NCBI GenBank assembly: GCA_946811185.2
Contig: OX328101.1
Coordinates: 24,164,122-24,228,121 of the forward strand
Reading direction: 5' to 3'
From: Hippopus hippopus
Lineage: Eukaryota; Mollusca; Bivalvia; Cardiida; Cardiidae
DNA length: 64,000 nt
A model generated the notes under the pieces. The model was not told where the DNA came from, searched no databases, and saw only the letters and a program-made list of their open reading frames with translations. Of the stretch, positions 1 through 10,223 are shown one piece after another. Each line of letters opens with the position of its first letter. Within the stretch, counting starts at the first letter, position 1. The translations under genes were made by a program, and so were the position numbers.

Positions 1-117
1 CAATATTTTCTACCATATCTTAGAGAGAAATTATCATTTGAGTTATATTTGATTTGTCATCTGCAAATTATTTCAATTTGGTCAAGTCCAAAATTTTGTG
101 GTTTGGTAAGGGATTAA
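1..117 (+). repeat. TTAA-hairpin MITE, right half cut by window edge
   Basis: Matches the second half of the dominant MITE (TTTGTCATCTGCAAA, TTTCAATTTGG, TGGTAAGGGATTAA). The left half lies outside the window. Positions 118-540 hold only intron sequence with nothing recognisable. Confidence 0.7.
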
Positions 118-542
118 TGAACTAACCAGCTGTATGCAGTTTAAGTACATGCAGGGTCTTTATTTACATTCTACTGCCCTCTAAATTCACAGAATAATAG
201 GTTTTTTTAAAAATTCTTTCACACTAAATGTATTGCTTTGAATGAACCTCTTGCAGAGTATTTTATTGAATTTTGAATTGAGAAAATTACACAATGTAAA
301 AAATGATTATCTGTGGTCATTTATCATAATAATGCATCAAGATATAGAAAAAACTGAATGAAAGAAAATATTGCTTTTGTCAGATTGATTACGAATATGT
401 TATAGATGAAAGTTTAAGAAAGATACCTGCATGATAATTTGTCAGAAATATTGCTTGGTATATATACAGTATCTGTGCTTTTTGTAAGGTTTCTTTAAAG
501 AAACTTAACAGAAAATTACAAGTTCAGACTCTGTTGTTACAG

Positions 543-652
543 TATGTGTGCTTGGATGATAGATGAATTTGGAAATGATGATCTCAGAGCTAAGTGGATT
601 CCACGGCTTGCAAGTATGGACAAATTTGCATCATACTGTCTGACTGAACCTG
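543..652 (+). CDS. ACAD8: ACAD8 exon (first visible)
   Basis: Acceptor after TTGTTACAG, donor CCTG|GTAAGT. Encodes [11 protein letters not shown] through YCLTEP, the start of the FAD/substrate-binding ACAD signature. It enters in phase 2 (one base completes the previous codon), so at least one coding exon lies upstream. Confidence 0.93.
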
Positions 653-3600
653 GTAAGTGAAAATGAATTTCATTATTATAAAATGTGGATTTTTTCACCC
701 AGTGAAATTCGCTCAAAACTTTTAAGACCTAGAAGGACTCATGTAAGTTAGCATTTGCTGGAATATTATTGTGAAAAGAAACAGTTGTTGATGCAAACTT
801 GATCAAGATAGGACTATAAGGCTGATCTTAGGTCTACAGTTGCCAATATTTTGTGAGGTAATCAGACCAAGTTGGCTTTGAAATTGAGTCTTACTTTTTG
901 CTGCCTTATCAGCATGGGCAAAAAATAAGGCTTTATCAGCATTTTCTCCCTTTACTTCAATGTTTTCAAAACTATATTCTTAAGGGTCTTCAAAAACTGG
1001 AATGTTTGGTTAAAGGCTAAAATTTTTACATAAAAGGGGAGTGATAAGAAACAGAGATTGGTTAACAGGTGGTATTTAGATGCCAGTTTAACCCTTTACT
1101 ATACAATCCGGAGTTTTTTATCAGTCCTGATGAAGGAGATGTTTGAAATCTTTGTGATAAAAGGGAAAATTTTTTTCGTTTTCCCACAGTGTTTTCTACC
1201 ACATCAAAAACAGAAATCATCTCTGGAGCTACATTCAACTTCTTGACTGCAAATACTTTCAGTGTGGTTCAGTCCAAAATTATCATTTGGTTAACAGTTA
1301 ATATTCTTATATCTTCTTTTAAGATTATGGTAGTGATGCTGCAAATCTGAAATTGTCAGCCAAAAGAGATGGGGATTATTTTATTTTAAATGGTTCAAAG
1401 GTATGTAGCTTTTTTTTGTGTATGTGTTTTACTTCCTTCTAATTTGTTTGTTTCATACATGTATATGACCTGTTACCTAACAATCCTGGGTTTTTGTAAC
1501 AGTGAGGAAGAAGCTTTTTTGAAAACACTTTTAAAAAAAGAACTTACTGGCAAACAGCACCTTCAGCCTGTCCGCAATGATTTCTTTTCCCTGGTTTGCA
1601 TTTAAAATGCCATCCACAAATGCTTTAAATATGGACAGGTCTTAAATTTTGTTGTCTTTTATAGAGTTAATTCCATTTTCAGCAGTATTTTACCATTTAC
1701 CACACAATCTCCAGGTTCGACAACCCTGACAGAGAATGCTTTTGAAAAAATCATGGGAAAAAGGAGAAAATGCTGCTAACCAACATTTTCTCCTTTTACC
1801 ACAATGTATTCTGTCCTGTTAGAGAACTTAGCTCATTTGTACCATAATCAAATTTGTCACCTGCAGATGTTTGGAATTTTAGAGGTGTCAAAAATTTATG
1901 GATTGTGAAAGGGTTAAGTTATGTCATAGTTGCCATTACGGCTATCTATAACTTTACTGTGTACTTGTGTGGAACTTAGCACATGTCGTATTTTCAAGCC
2001 ACAGGCTATTTTCCCCATAAAGAGTTTTAACTATGTAGAGCAGGGAGTGAGAAATGTACCTTGTTGCAGTAACTTTCATCAATTTTCAGAAAGAATTTTG
2101 ACTGAGCAAGAGTTCAATTTTGCTACTCCATTAGTTAGTTACAACTAAACCAGCATGTCATCTCAGAATTACTGAGGTTTGATGCTTTTGCTGCTTTGGT
2201 TATATTTCATACATTTTAAGTCTTATTTGCCCTCCTACTTGTCTAACAGAAATTTCAGTATATGTATTTATGTGATCATTAACTCTTTGTAAATAGTAAG
2301 TATTAAGTAAGTGAACATTTGGAATAAAAATGTCAAAAATTGAAACCTGAACTCTTTACCAAGTGAGAAATAAAAAAAATTAGAGCCAAGTGGTTAACTG
2401 TAAATGCTGTCAGTACAACAGCACATGTTTTGTAGGCTAGTAAATAGTCTATATGGCCTGCAACACGCGAAAAGGGGCATTCGGACATTAGCATTAAGTG
2501 TCGTCTTGGATCAGCCTGCGCAGTCCGCTGTAGCACAAAATCTAACGTAGTAGTAAAGTGCCATTTGGGATTAGCCTGCGTGGACTGCGCAGGCTTATCC
2601 GAGACGGCACTTTACGCAAATATCAGAATGCCCCTTTTCATGTGTTGCAAGCCATATAATCATTTACTTTCAGATGTTTATCAGTGGTGGTGGGGACACA
2701 GACGTTTATGTTGTGATGTGTAGGACAGGAGACTCGGGGCCTAAAGGAATAACATGTCTTCTTGTGGAAAAGGGATCTCCTGGGCTATCCTTTGGAAAGA
2801 AAGAGAAAAAGGTAGCTTGTCTTTCTTGTTCTAGAGTTCATAGCTAAGTCTGGGAGCTGAGTCAGCAACATACAGGGCTAGTAAATTGGGGTTCTTGTTC
2901 TTGAGCTAAACTGCCATCTTAGTCAAACTATTTTCAAGACTGGGGTGGAAAGAGAGGTGTGCAAAGCACTGGTACAAGAAGCTCCAGAAACCCAAGGCTG
3001 CATACACCTGATACCATGATATGATTGGAATGATCTTTACAGTTGCACACACAAAAAAAGAAGACAAAGAATTCTGTTGTCCACAATTCACAGAGGCTGT
3101 ACGATTACATTACATGCATGGTTGTTTAAGTTGATTGTAACTAAAATCATAGTTAGTTCATTTAAATATGGGTCACTTTCAGCAGAAACAAAACCAATTA
3201 ATTTGACACATAGTAGAAGGGTTCGAAGGAAAAGAATGTGGACTTTGCTTCTTTTTGAAAACAGATCAAGAAAGAGAGCATTTTCATGTAAGAAATTCTT
3301 TAGCTGTGCTCTGTAAAATGGGAGTTTAATTCATTTGACCCAGGTCAGCCTGCTTTCGGTAAATTTTCTGCATATGCAAGGCCTATTCTACCGCAAGATT
3401 CAGTTGCTTGACAGACAAAATGGATTTTATGGGTCCATAATTAAGTCACAATTTATTTGGTGTAATGTATCACCACGATGCATTAAACCCCTGGAGCATG
3501 GCTCACTTTCAATTGTGTGGCAATATGTTTTTATTATACTGCAAAGAAATTTCTCTTGATCTGATTGGATAATCTGCCCCGAACATATATACATGTATTA

Positions 3601-6600
3601 TGTACACTGGCAAAACCAATGTAAAAGCAGTTTCCCTTACGGGAGCCCTGTATGGCGGGGTTGATCAAGATTAACATCAAGATTATGCACCAAACTGCAT
3701 GTTTTACCAAGGTTTCAGTGACGTCAGTTCCCAGTGACGTCAGTTTGTATTGAATTGGGGCACTCAGAAGGGAAATTCTACTTCGTCAGCGTACTAAATT
3801 TTTGAAACCAAAAAACAGGTAAATTTCGCTTTATACATGTTGGAATGGTAAAACTTTGCAGTATAATAAATTCGTTGTACGGTCAGGTGGCAGGGGACTT
3901 GGAAACTTGTTCACGGCTGTGGTGAATCATGTCGCCACCTCGCCTTTGGCTCGGGACGACATGATTCACCACAGCCGTGAACAAGTTTCCAAGTCCCCTG
4001 CCACCTGACCGTACAACTAATAATGTAGAATCTGTATACATGTAAACAAATCAGATCATGTGAACCACATTTGATTTGTCATCTGCAAATGCTATCAAAA
4101 TTGAGGACTCTAAACATTTGATGGCTAGTACAGTTAATCCCTTTACCACTTAATCCCTACTTTTAACAACCCAGACAAAAAAAGCTTTTGAAAACATAGG
4201 AAAATGAGAAAATGCTGGTAACAAGCTTTCTCTCCTTTTTCTCACAGTGTTTTCAAGCCTTCCCCAAACAAATTTCAATTTTTGAGTTGCTTTCAATTTG
4301 GGCAAGTCTAAAATTTCGTTGTTTGGTAAAGAGTTAAAAAGCAACAGAATGAATCAAATTACCTCTCTGTTTAAGATGGGATGGAATTCTCAGCCAACAA
4401 GGGCTGTAATATTTGAGGACTGCCAGGTACCAGCTTCCAATGTTGTTGGTGAATTAGGGGATGGATTTAAAATAGCTATGAGAGGTTTGAATGGAGGCAG
4501 AACAAATATAGGTAATCATCTTAAATGTGCAGTTAAAATGGTATTAATGCAAGCCCCAAATGGTGCTCATGAAAGGTGCTTGCTTAGCACAGGTACATTA
4601 CAGATACTTGGAGTACTCTGGGGCCCAAGCAGTTAAGCCACCCTTTACCCTCACTGAAGCCTATGGTGTGGGTAATCATTAAGATTTTGTAAAAGTTTGT
4701 AAAAAGTCAGGAACTTCAAAAAAAGAGCTACAAACTCCTGATGACCAGCATTTTCTGCTTTTCCTACAATGTTTTCTACCACGTCTTCTGCCATGTCAAA
4801 GACACAGACCATCATCTAAGACACATTGAGTTTGTCATCTGCAAATGCTTTCAATTTGGACCAACTGTATTTCAGGACATAGTAACCTAAGCCTTTTCCA
4901 CACAATCCTGAGTTGTAAACTGTAGTGAAAAAGGTTTTTGAAAACATGTATGGAACCAACATTTTCTCCTTTTCCCGTAATGTTTTTTATCATGTCAAAG
5001 ACAAATTCTATTGTTATAGCTACATTATATTTGTTGTCTGCTAATGCTTTCAATTCAGATGAGTCTAAGTTTGGTGTCTGGTTAAGAGCTACATGTAATC
5101 CAAGTATGTAGCAGTGATAAGCACTCTCATAATGTCTGATGCATTTATATACACATTGATCTTGTCTTGTTTTGGCAGAGAGAGAAACAGAAACCCTTTA
5201 ACATAAAATTAATGTCTAAATGACTTTCGTCATGATAAACTTGGGTTTATGATAATCTATTGTAGCATCATGTTCCTTAGGGGCAGCACAGTCCAGTGTA
5301 GAATTAAGTCGAGATTATCTCAAAGTCAGAAAACAGTTTGGACACACATTAGAAAATTTTCAGGTGAATCCTTTTATTATTTATTTTCTTATTCATATAT
5401 TGTTTTTTAGTGAAATGAAATATATGCATATTTTTGGGGAGTAAAATGTCATATTGAGATGTTAAAGTCATATTTGGTGTACAACTTAAAAGCCTACTAG
5501 TCACCAAAAGTAAAAATGTAGGGGTCAAAATGCAGGTTGATTTAATTTATGGTTGTGTGGCAAGGGTTAACCCTTTACCACATGATCCCAAATTTTTAAT
5601 GACTCTGAGAAAGAAACTTGATATTAGATAGAAAAGTTGTTTTCAAGTTTTGTTTTATCACAAGAAGAAACCTGGGACGGAAGATTTTTTTGTTATATCT
5701 GTTTAATTTGCAGGTTCACTTACCACATTAGATCAATAAGATCTTGAACAATATTGAGGGGAGTACATAGGTTTTTTTCTGCAATATTGTTAAGGGGACC
5801 TTTTTAGATTTTTTGGTATAACACTGATAAATACCACAAAAAATATCTTTCCCTGCAAGCTTTGACTCTTTACAACACAATCCCAGATTTTAACAACCCT
5901 AAGGAAGAAGCCTTTTGAAAACATTGTGGGAAAAGGAGAAAATGCAGGTAACCAGTATTTCTCCTTTTTCCACAATGTTTCCTCTTCTTTGAGAGACGAA
6001 ATTTATGTTTTGAGTTACATTTAATTTGCCGTCTGCACATGCTTTGAATTTGGACAAGTCTGAAATGTTATCATTTGGTAAAGACTTAAGAAACTGAAAA
6101 TACAGTTTAAGGTGCAAAGTTTGCTTTTAACCCTTTACCACACAATGACGCCTTTTAATGCCCCTGAAGAAGAGGCCTTTTGAAAACATTGTGGGAAAAG
6201 GAGAAAATGCTGGTAACCAGCATTTTCTCCTTTTCCCACAAAGTTTTCTACCCTATCAAAGAAAAGTTGTGTCATTTGAGCCACTATGAAATTGTCGTCT
6301 GCAAATGCTTTCAATGTGGATAGGTCTTAAACTTTGCCGTGTGGTAAAGGGTTAAATAACAGGTTAGTCGCTCTGCAATTAGTAACTCTGTCTATTTTGA
6401 TGGATCAAGTATGGCATCATCCTACTAATTTAAATGAGCCATGCTCTGTGAAAAAAAGGTTTAATGCATCTGTAATAAGTATCAACATTTGTCAGCCTGT
6501 GCAGTCCGCGCAGGCTGACATGGGTCAAAACTTTTTGCTTTTTGTACATTTTTTGCATATCTAAGGACCATACCACCTCAGGATTTAGCTGGTTGTCAGA

Positions 6601-9600
6601 CAAATGGATTTTATGGATCCATTCTTTTGTGATGACTCGCTTGGTATAACGTGTTAAAGAGATACATTAAACCCACTTTTGCCAGAACATGACTCAAATA
6701 CATTTCAACGTAATTGATGCACGCCATTAATCATGTGGCATTCACAAAAACTGCTGCAAAATTCTGGCGCAAAGTATAAAATGGAGGTTTCATCACTTAT
6801 TAAGGAAATACCACTGAATTTTTTTCCTAACGTTTGTCTTTGTTATTTTACCAATGTGTGGTCAGTTCCTGTCCTAATTAATTCAGTGATAAATCATTTC
6901 TGAAATTTGATGAGATAATAAAAGTCTAAATAGCCCCTTTTCCAGTCGTACCCTTTAAATTCCATGAAATTAATCTGATTATACTATTTTTTTCGTGTGT
7001 GTAGATAAGATAATAGAAAAGTTATTTTCATGTTTTGTTTCAGTATTTGCCTTTTCTGCTGGCAGACATGGCTACAAAACTTGTGGTTGCAAGAAATATG
7101 GTTCGGATGGCAGCTAAATCATTAGATGAAAACTGGCAAGAAAAAGTCTCGCTTTGTTCAATGGCTAAATATTTTGCCACAGAGGAATGCTTCAAGGTCT
7201 TGGTTACCAGTATTTTCTCCTTTCTTCACAATATTTTAAAAAGGCTTCTTCCCCAGGGATGTTAAAACTCGGGATTGTGTGGTAATGTGTTATTACTTGT
7301 GAAAACATTGCAAAGAAAAAAGAAATTATCTCCTTTTGGCACATGGCTTTCAAAATTGGTTTGGTGTAAGACAAAGTTACTTGTACATGTAGTTGGTAAT
7401 GTGGTTTGAGATTTATACTTATTTTCATATTTCTGCACATATGTTTCATTATAGGTTCTCTATTGTTTTACCATTGCAGGGTGGTTGTTGTACTGTAGCT
7501 TCGTACATTTAGCTCTATATCAGATGGAAAAATGTTAAACTCATCCGAATCGAAAATATTTGCAGACAGCAAATCACAAGTGGCTAAAATCAAGGTATTT
7601 GTCTTTGATAGAGCAGAAAGCATAATGGGAAAAAGAGAAAATACTGGTTAGAAGTATTTTCTCCTTTTCCCACAATGTTTCCTGAAGCCTTCTCCTTTAG
7701 GATCATTAAAACTCAGGATTGTTTGGTGAAGGGTTTAGGACTAATCTTGTACAGTTAGGAGGAGTAAGAAACAATGCATCACCAATAATTTTAGATAATA
7801 GTCTGTTGTAATGTAATGTAATTGAAAGGATTTGCAGACAACAAAAATAAAAGTGACTCAAAACTTGAAAACATTTTTGGAAAAGGAGAAAATTCTGCTT
7901 ACCAGCATCTTCTCCTTTTCCAAAATGTTTTTAAAAGCCTCCCTCCCCAGGGTCGTTAAAAGTTGGGATTTTGTGATATAGAGGTAAAACAAATAACTTT
8001 TTCGGTTAAAGCAAACTTTAAATATTCTTTTTCTACAATGTTACTTTCCAGATATGTAATAATGCTATACAGATTCACGGAGGCTATGGATATCTCAAGG
8101 ACTATGCAGTACAGCAGTATATGAGAGACTGTAGGGTTCATCAGATATTGGAAGGTTTGTCTTGGGACCTTTTATGTAACATGTTTTGTTTTCCGACATC
8201 AGACATCACAGGTGGATGTTCTGATTAAAACAGCAGTGAGTTTGCAATAAGTTTCAGTTATTTCCAGACTGATATTTCAGTATCCTAGTTAAACCCTGTA
8301 AGTGCCTTTCACAACCTTTACAAGGCCCAATTTTGTTGTTGTAACTCTTTAATGCAACTACAAAATTACATGGTTTTTCTATACAGTGCTAGGGTAGACA
8401 TTCCCTGTTAATTGGTGCCAAAGTAAACAAATACTTACAGTTCTCGTGCATACTATGGTTAGATTTTACAACAGGTGGTTTTATACACTAGATTGAAATA
8501 CTGCTTTCAGTATGACAAAAATTACATCTAATATGCAGTCTGATCTTTGATCTGCACTGGCAGTCTGATCTTTGATCTGCACTGTATGCTTTGTATAGAC
8601 ATTTTGGACAAGAGCAACCTTAAAATTGCAATTGAATGGGTTTTATTTCTAGACTGAAAGTGTCTGATAGGTTAAGTTGGTGCTATAATTTAAGATTTTG
8701 GAGAACTGTTTGCATTCTAAAGAAACTTTGTCATGTTACCATCTGCTGATTACTTTTTTTTTTGGTCGTAGCCGGCAATTACAGAAAACATTTTGGCAAA
8801 TCTTTGCCTTATGACTAATTATTAGTCGCACAAACAATGATATTTGTCTTTGAAAGGCTAGAAAACATTGTTGGAAAAGGAGAAACTGCTGGCTACCAGC
8901 ATTTTGTCCTTTTCCCATGGTGTTTTCAAAAGCTTTATTCCCAAGTTTCATTTAAACGCAGGATTATTTGTTAGAGACTTAAAGTTGTCTTCTACAATTT
9001 TTATAACCCTTCACAAAACAATCCAGTGTTATAAAAACCCTGAGTAAGAAAGGTATTGCAGATATTGTGAAGAAAGAAGAAAATGCTTGTAACCAGCATT
9101 TTCTCCTTTTTTTTTTGCAGAAGGATTTCTAGTCTTTCATAGACAAAACCTGTCATCTGAGTCTCATTTTGATATTGTCTGCACAAGTTTTAAATGTAGA
9201 CTGGTCTAAAATTTTGGTGGCTGGTTTCAACTTAACATTTTACTAGATGGCAAAATTTTAGGCATGTCCAAATTGAAAGCATTTGCACATGACAAATGTG
9301 ACTCAAAAACTTTGTCTTTGGAAAGATGAAAAACATTGTGGGAAAGGAGGAAATGCTGGTTACCAGCCTTTTCTCCTTTTCCCCCCATTTTTTAAAAGCA
9401 CTCATTTTCAGGGTCATTAAAACCTGGGATTATATGGTTAAACTTTAAAGAGGTAATGAGTCAACCCTTTACTAAAGGACAAATTTTTAGACATTGGTCT
9501 AAATTGAAAATTTTTGCAGACAACAAATTAAATGTGGCTCAAATTATAGAATTTGTTTCTGAAAAGTAAGAAAACATTGTGGGAAAAGGAGAAAAGGCTG

Positions 9601-9809
9601 GTTACCAGCATTTTTTCATATTTCCACAATGTTGTCAAAAGTCCTTTTGGTAGGGTCATTAAACTCAGGACTGCGTGGTAAAGGGTTGTGGGAACTGAAT
9701 GTTGTGTCAGTTACACAGATAGTTGTAATCTATTTCAGGTACAAATGAGGTGATGAGAATATTGGTGTCTCGAGATATCTTAGCAGATGGAGAAAGAAAG
9801 TATTCTTGA
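543..9809 (+). CDS. ACAD8: Isobutyryl-CoA dehydrogenase, C-terminal eight exons (5' end outside window)
   Basis: Flavoprotein of the mitochondrial matrix that oxidises isobutyryl-CoA to methacrylyl-CoA in valine catabolism and passes electrons to ETF (family knowledge). Eight exons joined by GT-AG introns (543-652, 1324-1400, 2674-2811, 4376-4511, 5266-5363, 7044-7196, 8052-8154, 9739-9809) have matching phases and give 294 residues plus TGA. The product follows human ACAD8 closely along its length: [92 protein letters not shown] and [13 protein letters not shown]. The acyl-CoA dehydrogenase catalytic base is expected to be the Glu of QILEG. About 120 N-terminal residues, including any transit peptide, lie left of position 1. 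Introns are full of MITEs. IVD and SBCAD-type dehydrogenases fit less well because the [19 protein letters not shown] block is typical of ACAD8. Confidence 0.95.
1092..1290 (+). repeat. TTAA-hairpin MITE, diverged copy
   Basis: Flanked by TTAA at 1088-1091 and 1291-1294. Starts CCCTTTACTATACAATCC and keeps the purine/pyrimidine hairpin in decayed form. A further remnant of the opposite orientation lies at about 900-1020. Confidence 0.7.
1324..1400 (+). CDS. ACAD8: ACAD8 exon
   Basis: Acceptor TCTTTTAAG, donor TCAAAG|GTATGT. Encodes [20 protein letters not shown] followed by LNGSK, matching the GSGSDA...DHYILNGSK block of human ACAD8. The join to the previous exon reads TEP-D-Y-GSD, where the family usually has small residues (G-S). 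Confidence 0.93.
1471..1912 (+). repeat. Two diverged TTAA-hairpin MITEs in an ACAD8 intron
   Basis: First copy about 1471-1667, strongly decayed. Second about 1690-1912, with ACCACACAATCTCC, a hairpin around 1770-1800 and an end AAAGGGTTAA. From 1917 to 2450 no gene or clear repeat is seen. Confidence 0.6.
2451..2658. repeat. TA-flanked palindromic MITE
   Basis: Imperfect terminal inverted repeats of about 30 bp: ATATGGCCTGCAACACG at the left and its inverse TGTTGCAAGCCATAT at the right, with AAAAGGGGCATTC mirrored by GAATGCCCCTTTT. The inside carries CTGCGCAGTCC mirrored by GGACTGCGCAG. It ends 15 bp before an ACAD8 exon. Confidence 0.8.
2674..2811 (+). CDS. ACAD8: ACAD8 exon
   Basis: Acceptor ACTTTCAG, donor AAAAAG|GTAGCT; 46 whole codons. 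Encodes [19 protein letters not shown], then [13 protein letters not shown] and LSFGKKEKK, part of the middle beta domain. Confidence 0.94.
2880..3060 (+). repeat. SINE-like body fragment
   Basis: The stretch with AGCACTGGTACAAGAAGCTCC, then CACCTGATACCATGATAT, resembles the 3' body of the tRNA-derived SINE at 35417-35716. The tRNA-like head is not recognisable here. Confidence 0.45.
3300..3530. repeat. Fragment of the GAGCCATGCTC palindromic MITE family
   Basis: Contains TGCATATGCAAGGCC, TTTTATGGGTCCATAATTA, ATGCATTAAACCCCTGG and GAGCATGGCTC, the right-hand two thirds of a family better seen at 6430-6703 and 39020-39292. Confidence 0.55.
3874..4017. repeat. Perfect 61-bp inverted repeat (fold-back element)
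   Basis: Bases 3874-3934 are exactly the reverse complement of 3957-4017, with a 22-base loop. The arms begin GTTGTACGGTCAGGTGGCAG and end GAATCATGTCG. It has no similarity to the TTAA MITEs. Transcripts through this ACAD8 intron would contain a long hairpin. Confidence 0.95.
4138..4332 (+). repeat. TTAA-hairpin MITE
   Basis: TTAA at 4134-4137 and 4333-4336. Starts TCCCTTTACCAC and ends TTTGGTAAAGAG. A stray right-half fragment of the same family precedes it at about 4070-4120. Confidence 0.85.
4376..4511 (+). CDS. ACAD8: ACAD8 exon
   Basis: Acceptor CTGTTTAAG, donor AATATAG|GTAATC. Encodes [20 protein letters not shown] and [19 protein letters not shown] ends 39 bp before the exon. Confidence 0.94.
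4690..5087 (+). repeat. Two adjacent diverged TTAA-hairpin MITEs
   Basis: A left-truncated copy at about 4690-4884 and a fuller one at about 4886-5087, both showing ACATTTTCTCC/CAGCATTTTCTG hairpin remnants and TTGTC/GTCTGCAAATGCTTTCAA. Confidence 0.65.
5266..5363 (+). CDS. ACAD8: ACAD8 exon
   Basis: Acceptor CTATTGTAG, donor TTTCAG|GTGAAT. Encodes [20 protein letters not shown] and [13 protein letters not shown], the start of the C-terminal helical domain. The conserved RKQFG contributes to FAD binding and dimer contacts in the family. Confidence 0.94.
5571..5670 (+). repeat. Left end of a TTAA-hairpin MITE, truncated
   Basis: TTAA at 5567-5570 followed by CCCTTTACCACATGATCCC. The copy breaks off before the hairpin. 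Confidence 0.6.
5865..6086 (+). repeat. TTAA-hairpin MITE
   Basis: Starts CTCTTTACAACACAATCCC, hairpin around 5920-5985, ends ATTTGGTAAAGAC. Confidence 0.8.
6131..6351 (+). repeat. TTAA-hairpin MITE, full-length 221 bp reference copy
   Basis: TTAA at 6127-6130 and 6352-6355 on both sides. Ends CCCTTTACCACACAA and GTGTGGTAAAGGG are inverted. The centre is GAAAACATTGTGGGAAAAGG, then AGAAAATGCTGGT, one unpaired A, and the mirror arm: 33-bp arms with one mismatch. Seven of the best copies in the window are 221 or 222 bp. Confidence 0.95.
6430..6703. repeat. GAGCCATGCTC palindromic MITE
   Basis: Inverted ends GAGCCATGCTCTG and its partner CAGAACATGACTC. Inside is the short palindrome CAGCCTGTGCAGTCCGCGCA, then GGCTGACATGGGTC and GTGATGACTCGCTTGG. 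Related copies: 3300, 24046, 28846, 39020 and 62813. Positions 6704-7043 show nothing further. Confidence 0.75.
7044..7196 (+). CDS. ACAD8: ACAD8 exon with donor abutting a MITE fragment
   Basis: Acceptor TTTGTTTCAG; 51 whole codons encoding [20 protein letters not shown] through [13 protein letters not shown]. The donor TTCAAG|GTCTTG departs from the usual GTAAGT, and almost everything after the GT is a truncated MITE (from about 7199). The reading frame continues correctly into the exon at 8052. Confidence 0.92.
7199..7293. repeat. MITE right-half fragment touching the ACAD8 donor
   Basis: TTGGTTACCAGTATTTTCTCC through ACTCGGGATTGTGTGGTAAT is the right half of an inverted-orientation copy. 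Its first bases form the intron side of the splice donor at 7197. Confidence 0.8.
7534..7981 (-). repeat. Two TTAA-hairpin MITEs, inverted orientation
   Basis: Copies at about 7534-7735 and 7828-7981 (left end lost), each with a GGAGAAAAT...ATTTTCTCC-type hairpin and a REST such as GGATTGTTTGGTGAAGGGTT. 7982-8051 is short intron leading to the exon. Confidence 0.75.
8052..8154 (+). CDS. ACAD8: ACAD8 exon carrying the catalytic glutamate
   Basis: Acceptor CTTTCCAG, donor GGAAG|GTTTGT. Encodes [20 protein letters not shown] then [15 protein letters not shown]. The Glu before the final Gly aligns with the catalytic base of acyl-CoA dehydrogenases; HGGYG is the second family signature. Confidence 0.95.
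8500..8690. repeat. CAGTCTGATCTT-type repeat with internal 25-bp tandem duplication
   Basis: GCAGTCTGATCTTTGATCTG followed by CACTG occurs twice head to tail. This word marks a second dispersed family, best seen intact at 51758-51946. Confidence 0.6.
8830..9688. repeat. Run of four TTAA-hairpin MITEs before the last ACAD8 exon
   Basis: About 8830-8981 (inverted, left end lost), 9004-9231 (forward), 9236-9444 (inverted) and 9463-9688 (inverted). Each has the central hairpin. The second and third share the TTAA at about 9232-9235. Confidence 0.8.
9739..9809 (+). CDS. ACAD8: ACAD8 terminal exon and stop
   Basis: Acceptor CTATTTCAG; encodes [20 protein letters not shown] then YS and TGA. No convincing AATAAA was seen in the following 300 bases, so the transcript end is not placed. 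Confidence 0.92.
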
Positions 9810-9879
9810 TGCTGGCACATTGACGATTGATATGCTTAGAGACTTGTGATTTAGGTTGTTCGTTGGAATAGTGTTTAAT

Positions 9880-10080
9880 GCTTTGAAAATTATTTCAGCC
9901 ATATCACGGTGACAGCTCACATATTTATTTATTTCTTTCCTGGATTTTATCAGTAATGAACTAGGCTGTGCTGTGCCCTGCCAAAGAATGGTCCAACCTG
10001 ATAAGCCCAGCAAGCAAGGACCATTAGCAGGATAACAAATCCAGTGCCTTCCACCCTGATCCATGGAGGACCCTTATCTG
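9880..10080 (-). repeat. SINE-like fragment
   Basis: ATATCACGGTGACAGCTCAC followed by TTTATTTATTTCTTTCC resembles the minus-strand SINE at 53640-53890 (ATATCACTGTGACAGCTTGC). It may include part of the ACAD8 3' UTR. Confidence 0.4.
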
Positions 10081-10124
10081 TGTTTGATTTATATCACTTT
10101 GATATTGTTACCGGCTGAAGTCTT

Positions 10125-10223
10125 TAACCTTTGACCAAACAATCCAGAGTTTTAACAGCTGAAGTAGAAGGCTTTAAGAAAACATTGTGAGTAAAGGAGA
10201 AAACGTTGGTATCCAGGATTTTT
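10125..10223 (+). repeat. Left half of a MITE split by a helentron-like element
   Basis: Left half ends in the hairpin (GGTATCCAGGATTTT). The right half resumes at about 12804-12900 (CAACAATGCGTTCTATCCTA, ATCAAAGAC). Confidence 0.8.
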
